Notes under the pieces: generated by a model
Told to the model about the DNA's origin: nothing
The model's input: only the letters and a program-made list of their open reading frames with translations
Database searches by the model: none
DNA from: Leucosporidium creatinivorum
Lineage: Eukaryota; Basidiomycota; Microbotryomycetes; Leucosporidiales; Leucosporidiaceae
Length of the DNA stretch: 64,000 nt
Direction: 5' to 3'
NCBI GenBank assembly: GCA_001600635.1
Contig: BCKL01000027.1
Location: 99,075 to 163,074 of the forward strand
Position numbers and translations under genes: made by a program
Part shown: positions 12,001-22,571 of the stretch, in pieces
Numbering within the stretch: position 1 is the stretch's first letter
Layout of the letters: each line of letters opens with the position of its first letter

Positions 12001-12180
12001 TGATTTACTCTGCTACTTTCTCTGGAAGTCCCGCTGACTCATCTCTCGCCTCCTACAGCTCCCGAGCCCCACATCCTCCTGTTCAAGCGTGAGAAGGACT
12101 ACGGCGAGAAGTGAGTCCTTCGCCGCGCTTCCCTTCTCGCCTCCACTGACTGTCCGCTCTACAGGTATCCCGCCGCATGA
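9056..12180 (+). CDS. CKS1: cyclin-dependent kinase regulatory subunit Cks1
   Basis: A small CDK-binding adaptor of the cell cycle that reads phospho-threonine. Four exons (9056-9161, 9601-9741, 12059-12110, 12165-12180) give 315 nt, that is 104 residues plus stop. Family hallmarks are [25 protein letters not shown]-type [18 protein letters not shown], and [11 protein letters not shown]. The protein ends KDYGEKYPAA, without the polyglutamine tail of S. cerevisiae Cks1. Intron 2 is 2317 nt (9742-12058), several times longer than any other intron I could define here, and is repeated elsewhere in the window. Donor, GCTGAC branch and acceptor are intact, so splicing is expected. Exons 2 and 3 have near-identical inverted copies at 3151-3223 and 826-879. 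Confidence 0.93.
9742..12058 (+). repeat. 2.3-kb CKS1 intron 2, repeated sequence
   Basis: This intron has related sequence in inverted orientation at 880-3150 and, more diverged, in direct orientation at about 14640-16100. Shared landmarks include 10900-10960 with 14990-15045, 11315-11400 with 15430-15510, and 11650-11690 with 15765-15800. The open frames inside are not protein-like on inspection. It could be an old non-autonomous insertion or simply an expanded intron. Confidence 0.6.
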
Positions 12181-12839
12181 GCACCTCTCGTTCTCACCCC
12201 CATCTCGGCCCTCGCCCCTCGACCTCACGAATCTCTCGCCTCGCTCGCAAACCTTCATCCATCTCTCGCCCGCGCAAACCCACCCACCATCGCTATACCT
12301 CTCCCGCCCCTCGCATCACGACAAAAACGACACACCCTCTCATACTTCCACTTTCGCCCTTCCAATCCCTTTCACCTCGTTCCCTTGCTTTCCCCTCACG
12401 CCCCTCCCTTCCCTCCTCTCTGTCGGCTTGCGGCGACGGAGGCACGTTACATACGACCCCACATGATACGGCAGTGGACTTGTGTGCAAATCAAGTTTCT
12501 TTCTGCGGCAAGTTGGAGCAAGCCCGCTTGGGAGGGCGAGGCGAGAAGCGAGAGACATGTTCGGCACGGGGCTCGGCGAGGATGCAAGCTGCCAAGCTGC
12601 TCGAGTGCTCTTGTACAGCGTCCCATCGAGACAACGTTGAGTCTCAGCTGCTCGCTCTCAACCAGACGTCTGAGAGAGTTCGAGCCTTTGAAGTGTCGCT
12701 CGGAGAGGGAACGCCGAGCAGCGACTCGAGCAGCAGCGATGACATGGGGAGCTGAGCAGGCTACAGAGCCTCGAGGGGAGATTATAGTAGTGAGCTACTT
12801 ATGAATCGGGCTCCGTTGAGCGCCTTTCGCTGCAGCTCG
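12181..12839. other. CKS1 3' flank without recognised gene
   Basis: Pyrimidine-rich on the + strand (12180-12430), probably CKS1 3' UTR and flank, then degenerate sequence. No supported gene. Confidence 0.4.
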
Positions 12840-14300
12840 CCCACCGAGCCAACTCATCCCTCGGCGCCGCTTCGCTTCTCTCCCTTCCACGCTCACCTCG
12901 TCTCTTCTGCCTCTCGACTCAAACCGCTCGCCAATGAGCGGTACTTGACACCCTACAGCTCTACACTGCTGCTCTACTACACTACACCTCGATGTACCGC
13001 TCTCAACGGGGAGAGAGATGCGTCACCTTCAGGCTCGAGCAGGGAGGGGAGGAGGAGGAGACGCTCGGGGTGAGAGCAGTAAGCGATGCTGTGGAGGAGC
13101 GGGCGTAGGTTGCTGTGCTGTAGGAGTGGGGCTGCAAGTGAGTACAGAGCTATAGGCGAGGCGCGGAGTACTGAGACAGCTGCAAGCGGGAGCGACGGTG
13201 ACGAGGGAGCTGTAGGGGAGCAGTAAAGCGGCGGTGCAGCGATCTGAAAGAGTACAGGATACTCTCGCTGCTGTACAAGACTCGCTGACCTCTTCTTCCT
13301 CCTCTGCTTACTCGCTCGCAGCTCCCTCTCCGCCCCTCTCCCTCTCCTTCACTCGCTTCTATCAACCTACGGCACTCCCTCTCTTCCTATACGCTCTCCA
13401 TTCCCCCAGCCGCCTACAACACCCTCTCCCTCGCATCGTCGACCTCTCGCCTCGGCTCGGCTTAGGACGACTCGGCGACTTGGTTTTCGATGGACGGGCA
13501 GCTGAGGTTAGGACGTTGGAACAAGGTGCTGGGGAAGGCTCATGACAGCGAATAGTGAGTCTCATTGCGTATGAGGGACTGGTCAGGAGCTGGAAGACTA
13601 CGAGCGCCGAACGATGGCTCGGCTCGGCGTCGGCCGAGGGCACGGGATCGGTGTGGCTTCGCTGTACTGGAGTGCGGCGGGATCAGCTGATGGTCGTGTT
13701 TGAGGCTGTTTGTCTTCTCATGACTCGTGCTGCAGACGAGGGCAGCTCCACGAAGCCTACCGGCCGGGCGCGGCGGACGACTCTCCCACCTTCGGCGTTG
13801 CTGTGCTGCTCCGAGAGTAGCAGTGCTCATCGATGAAGATGAGCGATGGGATCCTCTTCTGCACTTCGGCGCCCGTGGTAGTGACTTGCACGTCGCTGAA
13901 AGTATGATGGGCAGTAGGCTCGGCGAAGGAGGAGCAGCCGAGAGGGCTTGAGGCGCGCAGGCTCCGCGGTAGCTGGGTTGCGCAGGTGTGTGGCTGGTCT
14001 GTTGCAATTGCGAATGCGGAGAAGCTCGTGTCATAGAGCCCCACGTCGCCGGTGCTGCTCAGAGCGAGACCCCCCCCCCCAGCAAGCTGGAGCTGGTCGA
14101 GGGCTTATTGCGCCGCTCCCTTCGGTGCAGGTCTGCTACTCTCAGAGTGGTCGAGCTTTCTGATACGTAGTGCTGAGGGCGCTCTCTGTCGAGTTGTATT
14201 GGCTCGTCTAGTCGGCTGTACTGCTCGCGGAGTTCGGTCGACGGAGTGAGCGCCAACCTACGTTCCGGGGCTCGTTCGGCCGCGGTCTTGCGTGGCTGTC
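12840..14300 (+). repeat. upstream repeat block, direct copy
   Basis: Reverse-complement counterpart of 3640-5174 with collinear landmarks at 12870-13020, 13200-13360, 13400-13490, 13560-13670 and 14060-14290. It contains an 11-base C run at 14070-14080. No coding potential recognised. Confidence 0.55.
14070..14080. repeat. poly-C tract
   Basis: An uninterrupted run of 11 C inside the repeat block. Confidence 0.8.
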
Positions 14301-14639
14301 TCACCTGATGTCAACGATCGGCAGCTCCGACTGTACTCCCGGCTCCTGCGGCGGCGAGTCCAGATTGCTTTGCCCGCTCGGAGACGCTTTTCGCACTGTC
14401 GGCGCCGAGCTCGAAAAGTCTACGCCGACATGGCTCGGTCTAGTGCGCTAGAGCTGAGCTGTTCGATGATATTGCTTCTGGCAGTTGCGCCTGGCGCAGG
14501 CTACAACCTCGCCTTGTGGTCAACTCGTGCAATCCGAGCCGAGATCTGAGCAGTCGGCTTTGAGCTCGTCATTTCAGTTTCTTGTGGCCGCTCGACGAGT
14601 AGCTGATTCCGCTGGATAAATAGGGCACGCATTGGCCAT

Positions 14640-16100
14640 CAAAGGGGAGCTGCACAACGTAGCCTCTCGCTTGAACAGCTCAGAGGAGGATTGGCGCGCC
14701 GAGGCTCGCTGGCGCAGTTCGGCCGCTCTGAAGGGCAGCTAGGCTGGCTCGTCGATGATCTCGCACTCCGCAGATCTCAAGCTACTACTGGTGACTGGAG
14801 CGCACCACTTCTCAGCAAACCCGTGTTGCCGGCGGGGAGGAGCACCTCAAGCTCGCTGAGGAAGGGCTTGCTCGAGGTAGCCTGGCTGTGCGAGAGCGCG
14901 TCTGGGCAATCTGAGTGCTGGGGGTGTTCTTCACGATTCTGTGAACTTGCCATGCTGTAGGGTTCGGCTCCCTTCTCGCCTCGCTAGACGCTCGAGCAGC
15001 GGTTCACCTTCGCCTCGGCGCAGGTCAGCTGCTCGAAAGGGTAGCCGGCTGGGCTGATGTTGACCGAAGTCGCCGTTGACTCGCTGAAGCTTGGCGTTGC
15101 GCTTTCGGAGTTGAGATAGTGCGTCAAGCACCGGAGGACAGGAAGCTGGCAGCGCCGAGCGGGCTTTCGATGCGGTTCGGCTGCTCGTTAAATTAGTCGG
15201 GCTGGTCGATAGCTCCTTCAGTCGTTGACGGCTTACAGAGTGCTGTTCGACTCATCTGCTCGTGGTTTAGCTCTGCAGCAAACAAACGCAAGCTCGGAGT
15301 TGATCTCAAGAGATAGAGTAGGGACCTCGAGATGCTTCAGCTGCACTGACATGCTGATGAGGATCTCATTGAGCTCGACTTCCTTCGCTGAGTTGAGCGT
15401 GTCGGGCGACATTGAGCATATTGCCTCTACTGAAGCCGAGCCGACCTCGCTTCTCCTCTTCGGCCGTAGCCAAGTACTCGTGAGGGTGCTTCAATCATGT
15501 GCTGATGGTGATGAGACAGTCTCTCGCACTTCTTCCCCATTCGTCTGCTAGGGCTGAGGTCAAGAACACAGACGAGTTGGCAAGCGGGTGAGGAGGCACC
15601 CCCGAGCTCTCACCGGCGTGTCTGGCTGCTGCAACGCAGTAGCTGCGCTTGGTGTAGAGGGTATCTAAGTGCCTCTGTCGTATTCGGCTTCCGCCGGCCA
15701 GCAAAGGCTGAGCTAACTTCGGCGACCTAGACTAGCAGAGAGGCCGCTCAGGCTTGCTCTCGCCGCTGCTGTCGAGCTGTGAAACGCTGCAGCTTGTCAA
15801 CAGCAATCGCTTGAACTTGGTCGATCGACTTACGTTGTCATCTCCCCAAGCCCTCGGAGGTGATAGCTGCTCGGCAGTGGAGTGCTCGAAGTCCGACAGC
15901 AGGGTCCCAGCTTGCTGTCCTCTTTGATGCTACGTCACCACTCGTGGAGTAGCTCTTTATCTCGCTGGGAAGGCCAGCAGCTGAATCAGCGCTCTTTCAC
16001 TCACCGGCGGCGCTCAGCTGGCACACCGTGCTGCAGGACTTGCCAGTGCGGTGGTAGTAGTACCATTCGCCCGGCTTCGGCTTTGTTGATTCTTTGAGAA
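14640..16100 (+). repeat. third, most diverged copy of the CKS1 intron-2 sequence
   Basis: Direct-orientation relative of CKS1 intron 2, recognised from several ordered short matches (14990-15045, 15150-15200, 15430-15510, 15765-15800, 16060-16110). I found no remnant of CKS1 exon 2 or exon 3 at the expected flanks, so this unit is intron-like only. Confidence 0.45.
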
Positions 16101-16702
16101 GGGTGGACATCGACGACAGCGCATTGCTTCTTGAGGACGTCGTGGTCTGCTCGGCGCTCAATTGCTCGGTCCCGGTTTCGCTGAGCTACTTTCTGAAGTG
16201 CTCGGCGAGCTGGTAACTTCTTGCGCGGGAGCGTCAGATTCTCTGCTCTGTCCTCTCATATGCTCGCTGACCTTTCTTCGTCCTCCGACAGCCCCAGCAC
16301 CTCCGCCCTCGCTTCGGCGCCGACAAGCAAGTGCGGCGCTCAAGCTGGCAGTCGGCTCTTCAAAGACTCACCCGCTCTTCTCGTACATGTCCGCCCGTCG
16401 TAGTCCCGCGTCCAGGGCCGCTTCAACAGGCTGTACTCGAGTAGGGCGGTTGTATGAGCTGGAGACTACCGCCGAGCAAGGGAGAGACGGTCATATCGAG
16501 TCTGGGGAAACCCAAATGTAATCTAGCATGCTCGGACGTACCGAAAGTGCTACCATACGCGACTGCTACCGACCTACAGCGAATTCTCACCCAACTTTCG
16601 ACTCGCCTCGCCCGTCTCAGATGTCGATCACACATTGCTCTTTGCCTCTCTCCGCTTCGCTTGTCTCTTCCTCCTCGCCCGCCGGACAGACACTGTACGA
16701 AG
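16101..16702. other. CENP-A upstream region
   Basis: About 600 bp between the last repeat block and the CENP-A start. No supported gene. Presumably the CENP-A promoter. Confidence 0.4.
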
Positions 16703-17702
<1,000 letters not shown>

Positions 17703-18169
17703 TCGCTCCGTTCGGACATTGCAAGGGAGGCGAGGGCTGGATCCTCGCGCTTAGGAAGCGATTAGGTGGATGAGAAAGGGATGGATGTGTATACCCAGGC
17801 GGCTTAGCGCATGCGCGAGAGGGAAGGAGCGGAGCTTAATTTCTGTCGGGCGAGTTTTTGGTTAGTATCTTTGTACATCTTTGGCATTGGGCTTAGTAGG
17901 GCGGGAGGCGAAGAAGGAATCAACAATCGTAGTTCACAATCAGGTTTGGCGTCTGACCGAGAACTGAGAGGAGTAGCTAGAGCAGGAGAAGTTCGGTGCT
18001 CGCTGGCTGGCTTACTCCCAGGTTGCGATCACCCCGAATTGCTGAATAAGTTCCAGCTATGTACAGATCCCTACGCCCATAAGCTACAACCGACCTCCAA
18101 GATAAACGAGCACCAGGCTCTTACGACTCCGGCGCTTCAACTCTCATTGCCGAACCCCCTTCTCCCTTC
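17703..18169. other. convergent intergenic region
   Basis: About 470 bp between the CENP-A stop and the 3' end of the GPI protein gene. Only 3' flanks expected; nothing else seen. Confidence 0.5.
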
Positions 18170-19394
18170 TCAGAGCATCAACGCCGCCGCCGCAATGAAC
18201 ACCGCTCCAGCGCCCACAGCCAAGCTTCCAGCACCACTAACCTCCGTCCTGTTGGTCGCTCCAATAGCAGTGCTGCTCGTCGGCAACGCTCCCGCTCCCG
18301 CCGAACTTGCGCTCTTGCTCGCGCTGGTAGCGACAGCCACCTTAGTTGCCGCCAACGAAGTAGCCGCCACCTTCTCCGTAGCAGTACCCGAAGAGGAGGG
18401 AGCCGAATCGTCGGCGATCCCGTTGTTGATAGCGATTTCGGCGGCCGTGAACGAGCCACTCATGTTGGTGAGAGTGAAGCGGGAGGAGAAGGCGAGGAGG
18501 GGGTAGCCGGAGGAGTCGGTGGCGTTGAGGGATTCGTAGCGGATGAAGCTGCGTGCGTGAAGCAAACGAGGAGGGGAAAGGAGCCGGAAGAGGAGGGACT
18601 TGGCTGGTCAGCGCCGAGGCCGACAACTGAGATCGAGAGGCGTACTAGAGGTTGGAGTCGGGCCCGGCTTTGCCGTCAATCTTAATCTTGAGGGCTTGGA
18701 CTTTAGCAGGGTCGACGACGCCGAGGTCCTGGCAGAGGGTCTGTCGAGTTGCGAAGGGTTCGGCGATGGCGAGCGAGTGAGCGGAGAAGAGCAGGAGGCA
18801 AGAGGAAGGCAGAAGAGGGTCAGCGGGTTGATGACGCGAGCTGAGTAGTCATTCAGAGCCGGCTGCTCACCTGCTGAGAAGACGAGCCCGTGTAGATGCC
18901 GACAGAAGTCTGACCGAACTTGGAAGCCAAAGGGGCAGTGGTCGCCGAGTCGCCCTGTCGTAACTCAGGCGCGGTCAGTTCTGCTTCCATCCTCAAAAGT
19001 TCTGTTGTATCGACCCCGCTACACCCCTACACCGTTACATTCCAATCCTCCTTCTGCCCTTCCCTTCCCCCACAAGGCCCTCGAGGCGGCCCTTGCGCGC
19101 GTCGACCGAGGGGATGTGATGGCGCTGTAGCAGTACACAAGACTCACCGAATCAGCAGTCCAAGTCACAGTGAAAGATTTGCCCGCTTTGAATGAGTCCT
19201 TGGCTGTTAAGGACGAGCAGGACCGAGCGCGAGAGGGAAAAGAGAGAGACGCGAGTGAGCTCGAGCGCTGTGAGATGGAGTGCTACAGAGCGGCGAGGGG
19301 CGCAGGACGTACCGGTAGGCTTGATGGTGTAGATTGAGGCTGTGGTAGTAGAGACCAGCAGAGCTAAAACTGAGAGGACCGAGAGCTTGAGCAT
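18170..19394 (-). CDS. GPI-anchored Ser/Thr-rich cell-surface protein, Kre9/Knh1-type domain
   Basis: A secreted wall or membrane protein. It begins with a clear signal peptide (MLKLSVLSVLALLVSTTTAS). The next part looks like the Kre9/Knh1-like N-terminal domain (PF10342) common in fungal GPI proteins: FKAGKSFTVTWTADS, then TSVGIYTG, QALKIKIDG, YSIRYESLNAT and FSSRFTLTNMSGSF. An Ala/Ser/Thr-rich stalk follows, with possible N-glycosylation sites (NAT, NMS, NRT). A hydrophobic C-terminal tail ending AAAALML fits a GPI-attachment signal. Several short introns are needed. The role is probably cell-wall structure or beta-glucan assembly, by family analogy only. Confidence 0.82.
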
Positions 19395-19824
19395 CTTGCT
19401 GCGGATTGATGAGCGAAGGGAGAGGTGTGAAAGAGTGTTGGGTAGAGAGCGTGGGTAGAGCTACAGGAGTAGCTGTTGAGGTGCAAAAGACGAGGAATGA
19501 AGAAGGAAGAAGAGCGGAGCACAGAAGCCCTTGCCATCCTTGGCTCGGCGTGAGCTCGGGCCTGCAGCCTTCTCGGCTTTCTGCTGTCGCTGCATCGTGT
19601 CCTAGCTGCTCTGAGCCTTCCGCCAGATTCCATCTACTCAGCTACATCCGCCCTGCATCCTTCAACGCGCCGTCGCGTCCATCTCGGCGTTCACACGCGC
19701 CGCCTTCTTTTCCTTCTGTCGATCACTCTGCCGGCTATCCTTCTGCTCGCCAATAGCGAAAAGCAAAGGCTACAATCTTCATAAAATATTCACATCACTC
19801 TCGGTTAAAGTAGAGTCGAACGAG
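19395..19824. other. intergenic, promoter of the GPI protein gene
   Basis: About 430 bp between two minus-strand genes, pyrimidine-rich on parts of the + strand. No gene seen. Confidence 0.45.
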
Positions 19825-20833
19825 CTAAGCCTTGACGGCCTGGAGGTACTCCTGCCTGAAGGGGTTCTTGTCGGTCTCGGAGGAGCGGTCGTGAGGGACC
19901 CACTTAGGCTCGTCCTGTGTAATGAAACAGAGGTCAGTCTCAGTTAATAGGTCTCTGCCGCAGCTTTGTAGGGAGCTGGGCTCGACAGCAAGGCTCGAGA
20001 GCACGTGCTTCGGCGCAAGCCAGCGGAGGGATAGAAGGCCGCGAAGAAAGCGCTGGAGCTCACCTTGAACAAACGGAGAGCTTTGACGTAGTCTTTGGTA
20101 TCCAGGGTGAAGCGGTGGTAGATGCCGGCGGGGAGGATGATGAGATCCTTGGGCTCGAGGGCGATGCGGATCCAGCGGGCGTCGGACGAGTCTGTTGAGG
20201 TCGAGCATTGATGGACAGGTAGGTGGTGATGATGAAAAGTCGGTGGGGATATGGAAAGGTCAGTCGAGCTGTACAGAGGCAGACTAAATGAGCAGCTCGG
20301 CGAACGCACCTCGGATGTCAAAGTATCCTGAGCCTTCCTTGATGTAGCGAATCTCCTCGTCCTCGTGGAGGTGCTCCCTGCAGTACAAGCTATCAGCTAC
20401 TGCTCTGGGGTCCTCTGCATCTGCACTCACGTGAAGAAACCCTTGAGCTTCTGCTCATAGATTGCTCCGAGGCCCTCGCGCGAGACGTTAATCTCGTCGC
20501 GGTTGCGGTACACGCGCTCCTTCGCACTGTAATTTCACGTAAAGTCAGCTGGAGCTCGGCTGTAGCCCTCCAGATCGACTGCAAGCTCACATCTCCTCGA
20601 CCTTGTCCATCCCAATGCTGGGGTGCGCCAGCAAGCCGAGCTTCTCGAGCGCCTCGACCGAGACCTCCTCGCCCGAGTTGTGAGGCTCGCGCTGGTCGCC
20701 CTCGATGTCGTCGCTGATGAGGTGCAGCGATTGAAGCGGCAGAAGCATTGCGAGTTGAGCGGCGGAAAGACGTCAGCGGTCGCGGAGGGCTGAGCTGTAG
20801 CAGAGCAAGACTCACTAGAACCAAGCCTTCATT
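19825..20833 (-). CDS. ADI1: acireductone dioxygenase (methionine salvage)
   Basis: A cupin-fold Fe/Ni enzyme that cleaves acireductone to the 2-oxo acid precursor of methionine plus formate. Exon 1 is only MKAWFY (ATG at 20833). The next exon continues [18 protein letters not shown], the characteristic start of the family. The metal-binding cupin segment reads [20 protein letters not shown], giving two His and one Glu ligand. The third His comes in [12 protein letters not shown]. The C-terminus ([10 protein letters not shown]...) ends at a TAG at 19825. About five introns. Length, near 180 residues, is normal. It is divergent from the BMT5-like gene to the right. Confidence 0.93.
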
Positions 20834-20892
20834 TTGTGGAGTAGAAGTTGTATAGAGCAGAAAGAGCAGTGCAGAGCAGGACGACAAGAGAC

Positions 20893-22433
20893 GAATGCCG
20901 TCTCGCGCTTCTTGCCCTTCTGCCTCGCCTGAGTAATCCGGTTTCAGTCGCCCACCGGTTGGCTGGCCAGCATCGTTACCTACGATCGAGCGACTTCGGT
21001 GTAGGTCTTGCCCGTCTCCGACTGGAAGAACTCACGCCGAACGGATCCCCTGCTCCGAACCTCCTCGAACGTCCGCCAGAGGGCTTCTATAGGCCGATAA
21101 TTGGACGGCCGGCGAGCCCATCTCGCTCTCACGGATCTATACTACACACCCCTGCTCCTCCGACCCTTCAAGAACACTCCTCGTCCATTCTCGGCGGTCT
21201 TCTTCGAGAAGCCGGCCGCACCCTTCTCTCGCCCTTCTCCGACTTTCGCACCTCGTTACAAGCCTCGCGAGAAGCTCAGACATGCCTCTGAATCTGGTGG
21301 GCGACTCGGTACTCCTGCGGCCTGCTTCATCGCTGACCTTCGACTTGGACCCGCCCCTCAGACCTCGCTGCACGCTGCTCTGCCGCCGACGGACGGTCGC
21401 CTTCAAGTCCACGACGGCTTGATCCTCTCTGGGACACTTCGTACGTGGCATCACTGCTCTCAATCCCTTTGATACCCAGCTGACCATCCCTGTTGCTTTC
21501 GCAGTGGAAGACCTCTTCTCGGCGCTGGAGGAGGGCGAGGTTCACCTCGTCGGAGAAGGGCCCGAACGGTCGCTCACCAATGCGCTTGCCGTGTGGAGGG
21601 TCTGGAGAGGGTCCGAGACGCCTTTCTATGGCCTGTGGGCCAGCAGCAAGCCCTGGGAGGATGGAGATGCAGAATGGGACAGGCCGATTCACTGGACGTG
21701 GGAACGAGTGGTCAAGAATATCTCTTACCTCGAGGAAGAGCGCGCTGGAGGCTACACAACAACTTTTCAGCCACGATGATGAGGTGGGAAAGCTTTACGC
21801 ACCTCAGCAGACGGCGGCAGAGCAAGGCCGAGCGAACTCGCTTCTCCTCACCACCCGTTCGTCGCTTCGCGCTGTCTCTGTTCTCCATGACGCTGACTCT
21901 ACCATCCCACAGCATGCTCCGCCCTTGACTCGCTCCAAGATTGGTCCGACAGCTACAATCGACTCGCGGTTCTTTTGAGGCAACGACACTCGCGAGGGAA
22001 CGACAAGCGGGACCTCGTCGCAAGACAGCTGAACTGGCAAGTCGACGCTACCAGACTCTCCGCGGCCTCGTCTCGCCTTCCGACCGAAGTCATCTGGTTC
22101 CAGTGCCCCTACCCCTCCTCCACTACCGACCCAAACCCCGCCCAGCTCCTCCAGCAATTCTTCATCTCGGCGGCCAAGGTTCAGACCTGCGGCGACTACC
22201 TCCTCCTCGGCCTCGTTTCCTCCTATCTCACCAGCTATCAGTACCGTCTCCAAAACATCTACACCGTCGGCGCCCACTCATATCGCTTCCTGGGCACGAC
22301 GAAGGAGATTATCACTCCCTTGCTGCTCTTCGGCTACAAGCACCGAGGATCACGGCCCGAATGGAGCCCACACGAACGCATCATCAATGAGCACGACACG
22401 TGGGTGTTTCAGCGGACAGACTGGGAGGCGTGA
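20893..22433 (+). CDS. putative BMT5-like (DUF2431) Rossmann-fold methyltransferase
   Basis: Probable S-adenosylmethionine-dependent methyltransferase related to the 25S rRNA uridine methyltransferase Bmt5. VHLVGEGPERSLTNALAV looks like motif I of DUF2431 (VLLVGEGDFSF in typical members), then FYGLWASS. The C-terminal half has TEVIWFQCPYP, LLQQFFISAAKV, GDYLLLGLV and FGYKHRG, in the order expected for the family, and ends FQRTDWEA with a TGA at 22431-22433. The 5' end is uncertain: 20893 is the first plausible ATG, and the junctions before 21200 are not resolved. A frame change near 21700-21770 needs a 72-nt intron that would remove a good-looking helix, so that junction is also doubtful. The intron at 21857-21912 has a GTTCGT donor. 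The aromatic residue of motif I is replaced, so activity is not assured. Confidence 0.5.
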
Positions 22434-22571
22434 GAGGTGTAGGATGGTGTAATCTGGACGGCTTCGGCTCGATTTTCGGCGCTCTCGGCTCCGCTTCTCT
22501 CGCACTACGAGATACTAAGAGATGAGATGACGATAGACCTTCATCTGAGACCCAGACCCTCTCCAGTACCT

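Noticed and set aside
21285-21420. Frame resembling an MSP/VAP domain (LRPASSLTFDLDPPL...TVAFK)
   Set aside because: The match is suggestive, but the frame hits a stop soon after, has no usable donor into the next exon, and lies in the wrong frame for the downstream methyltransferase-like exon.
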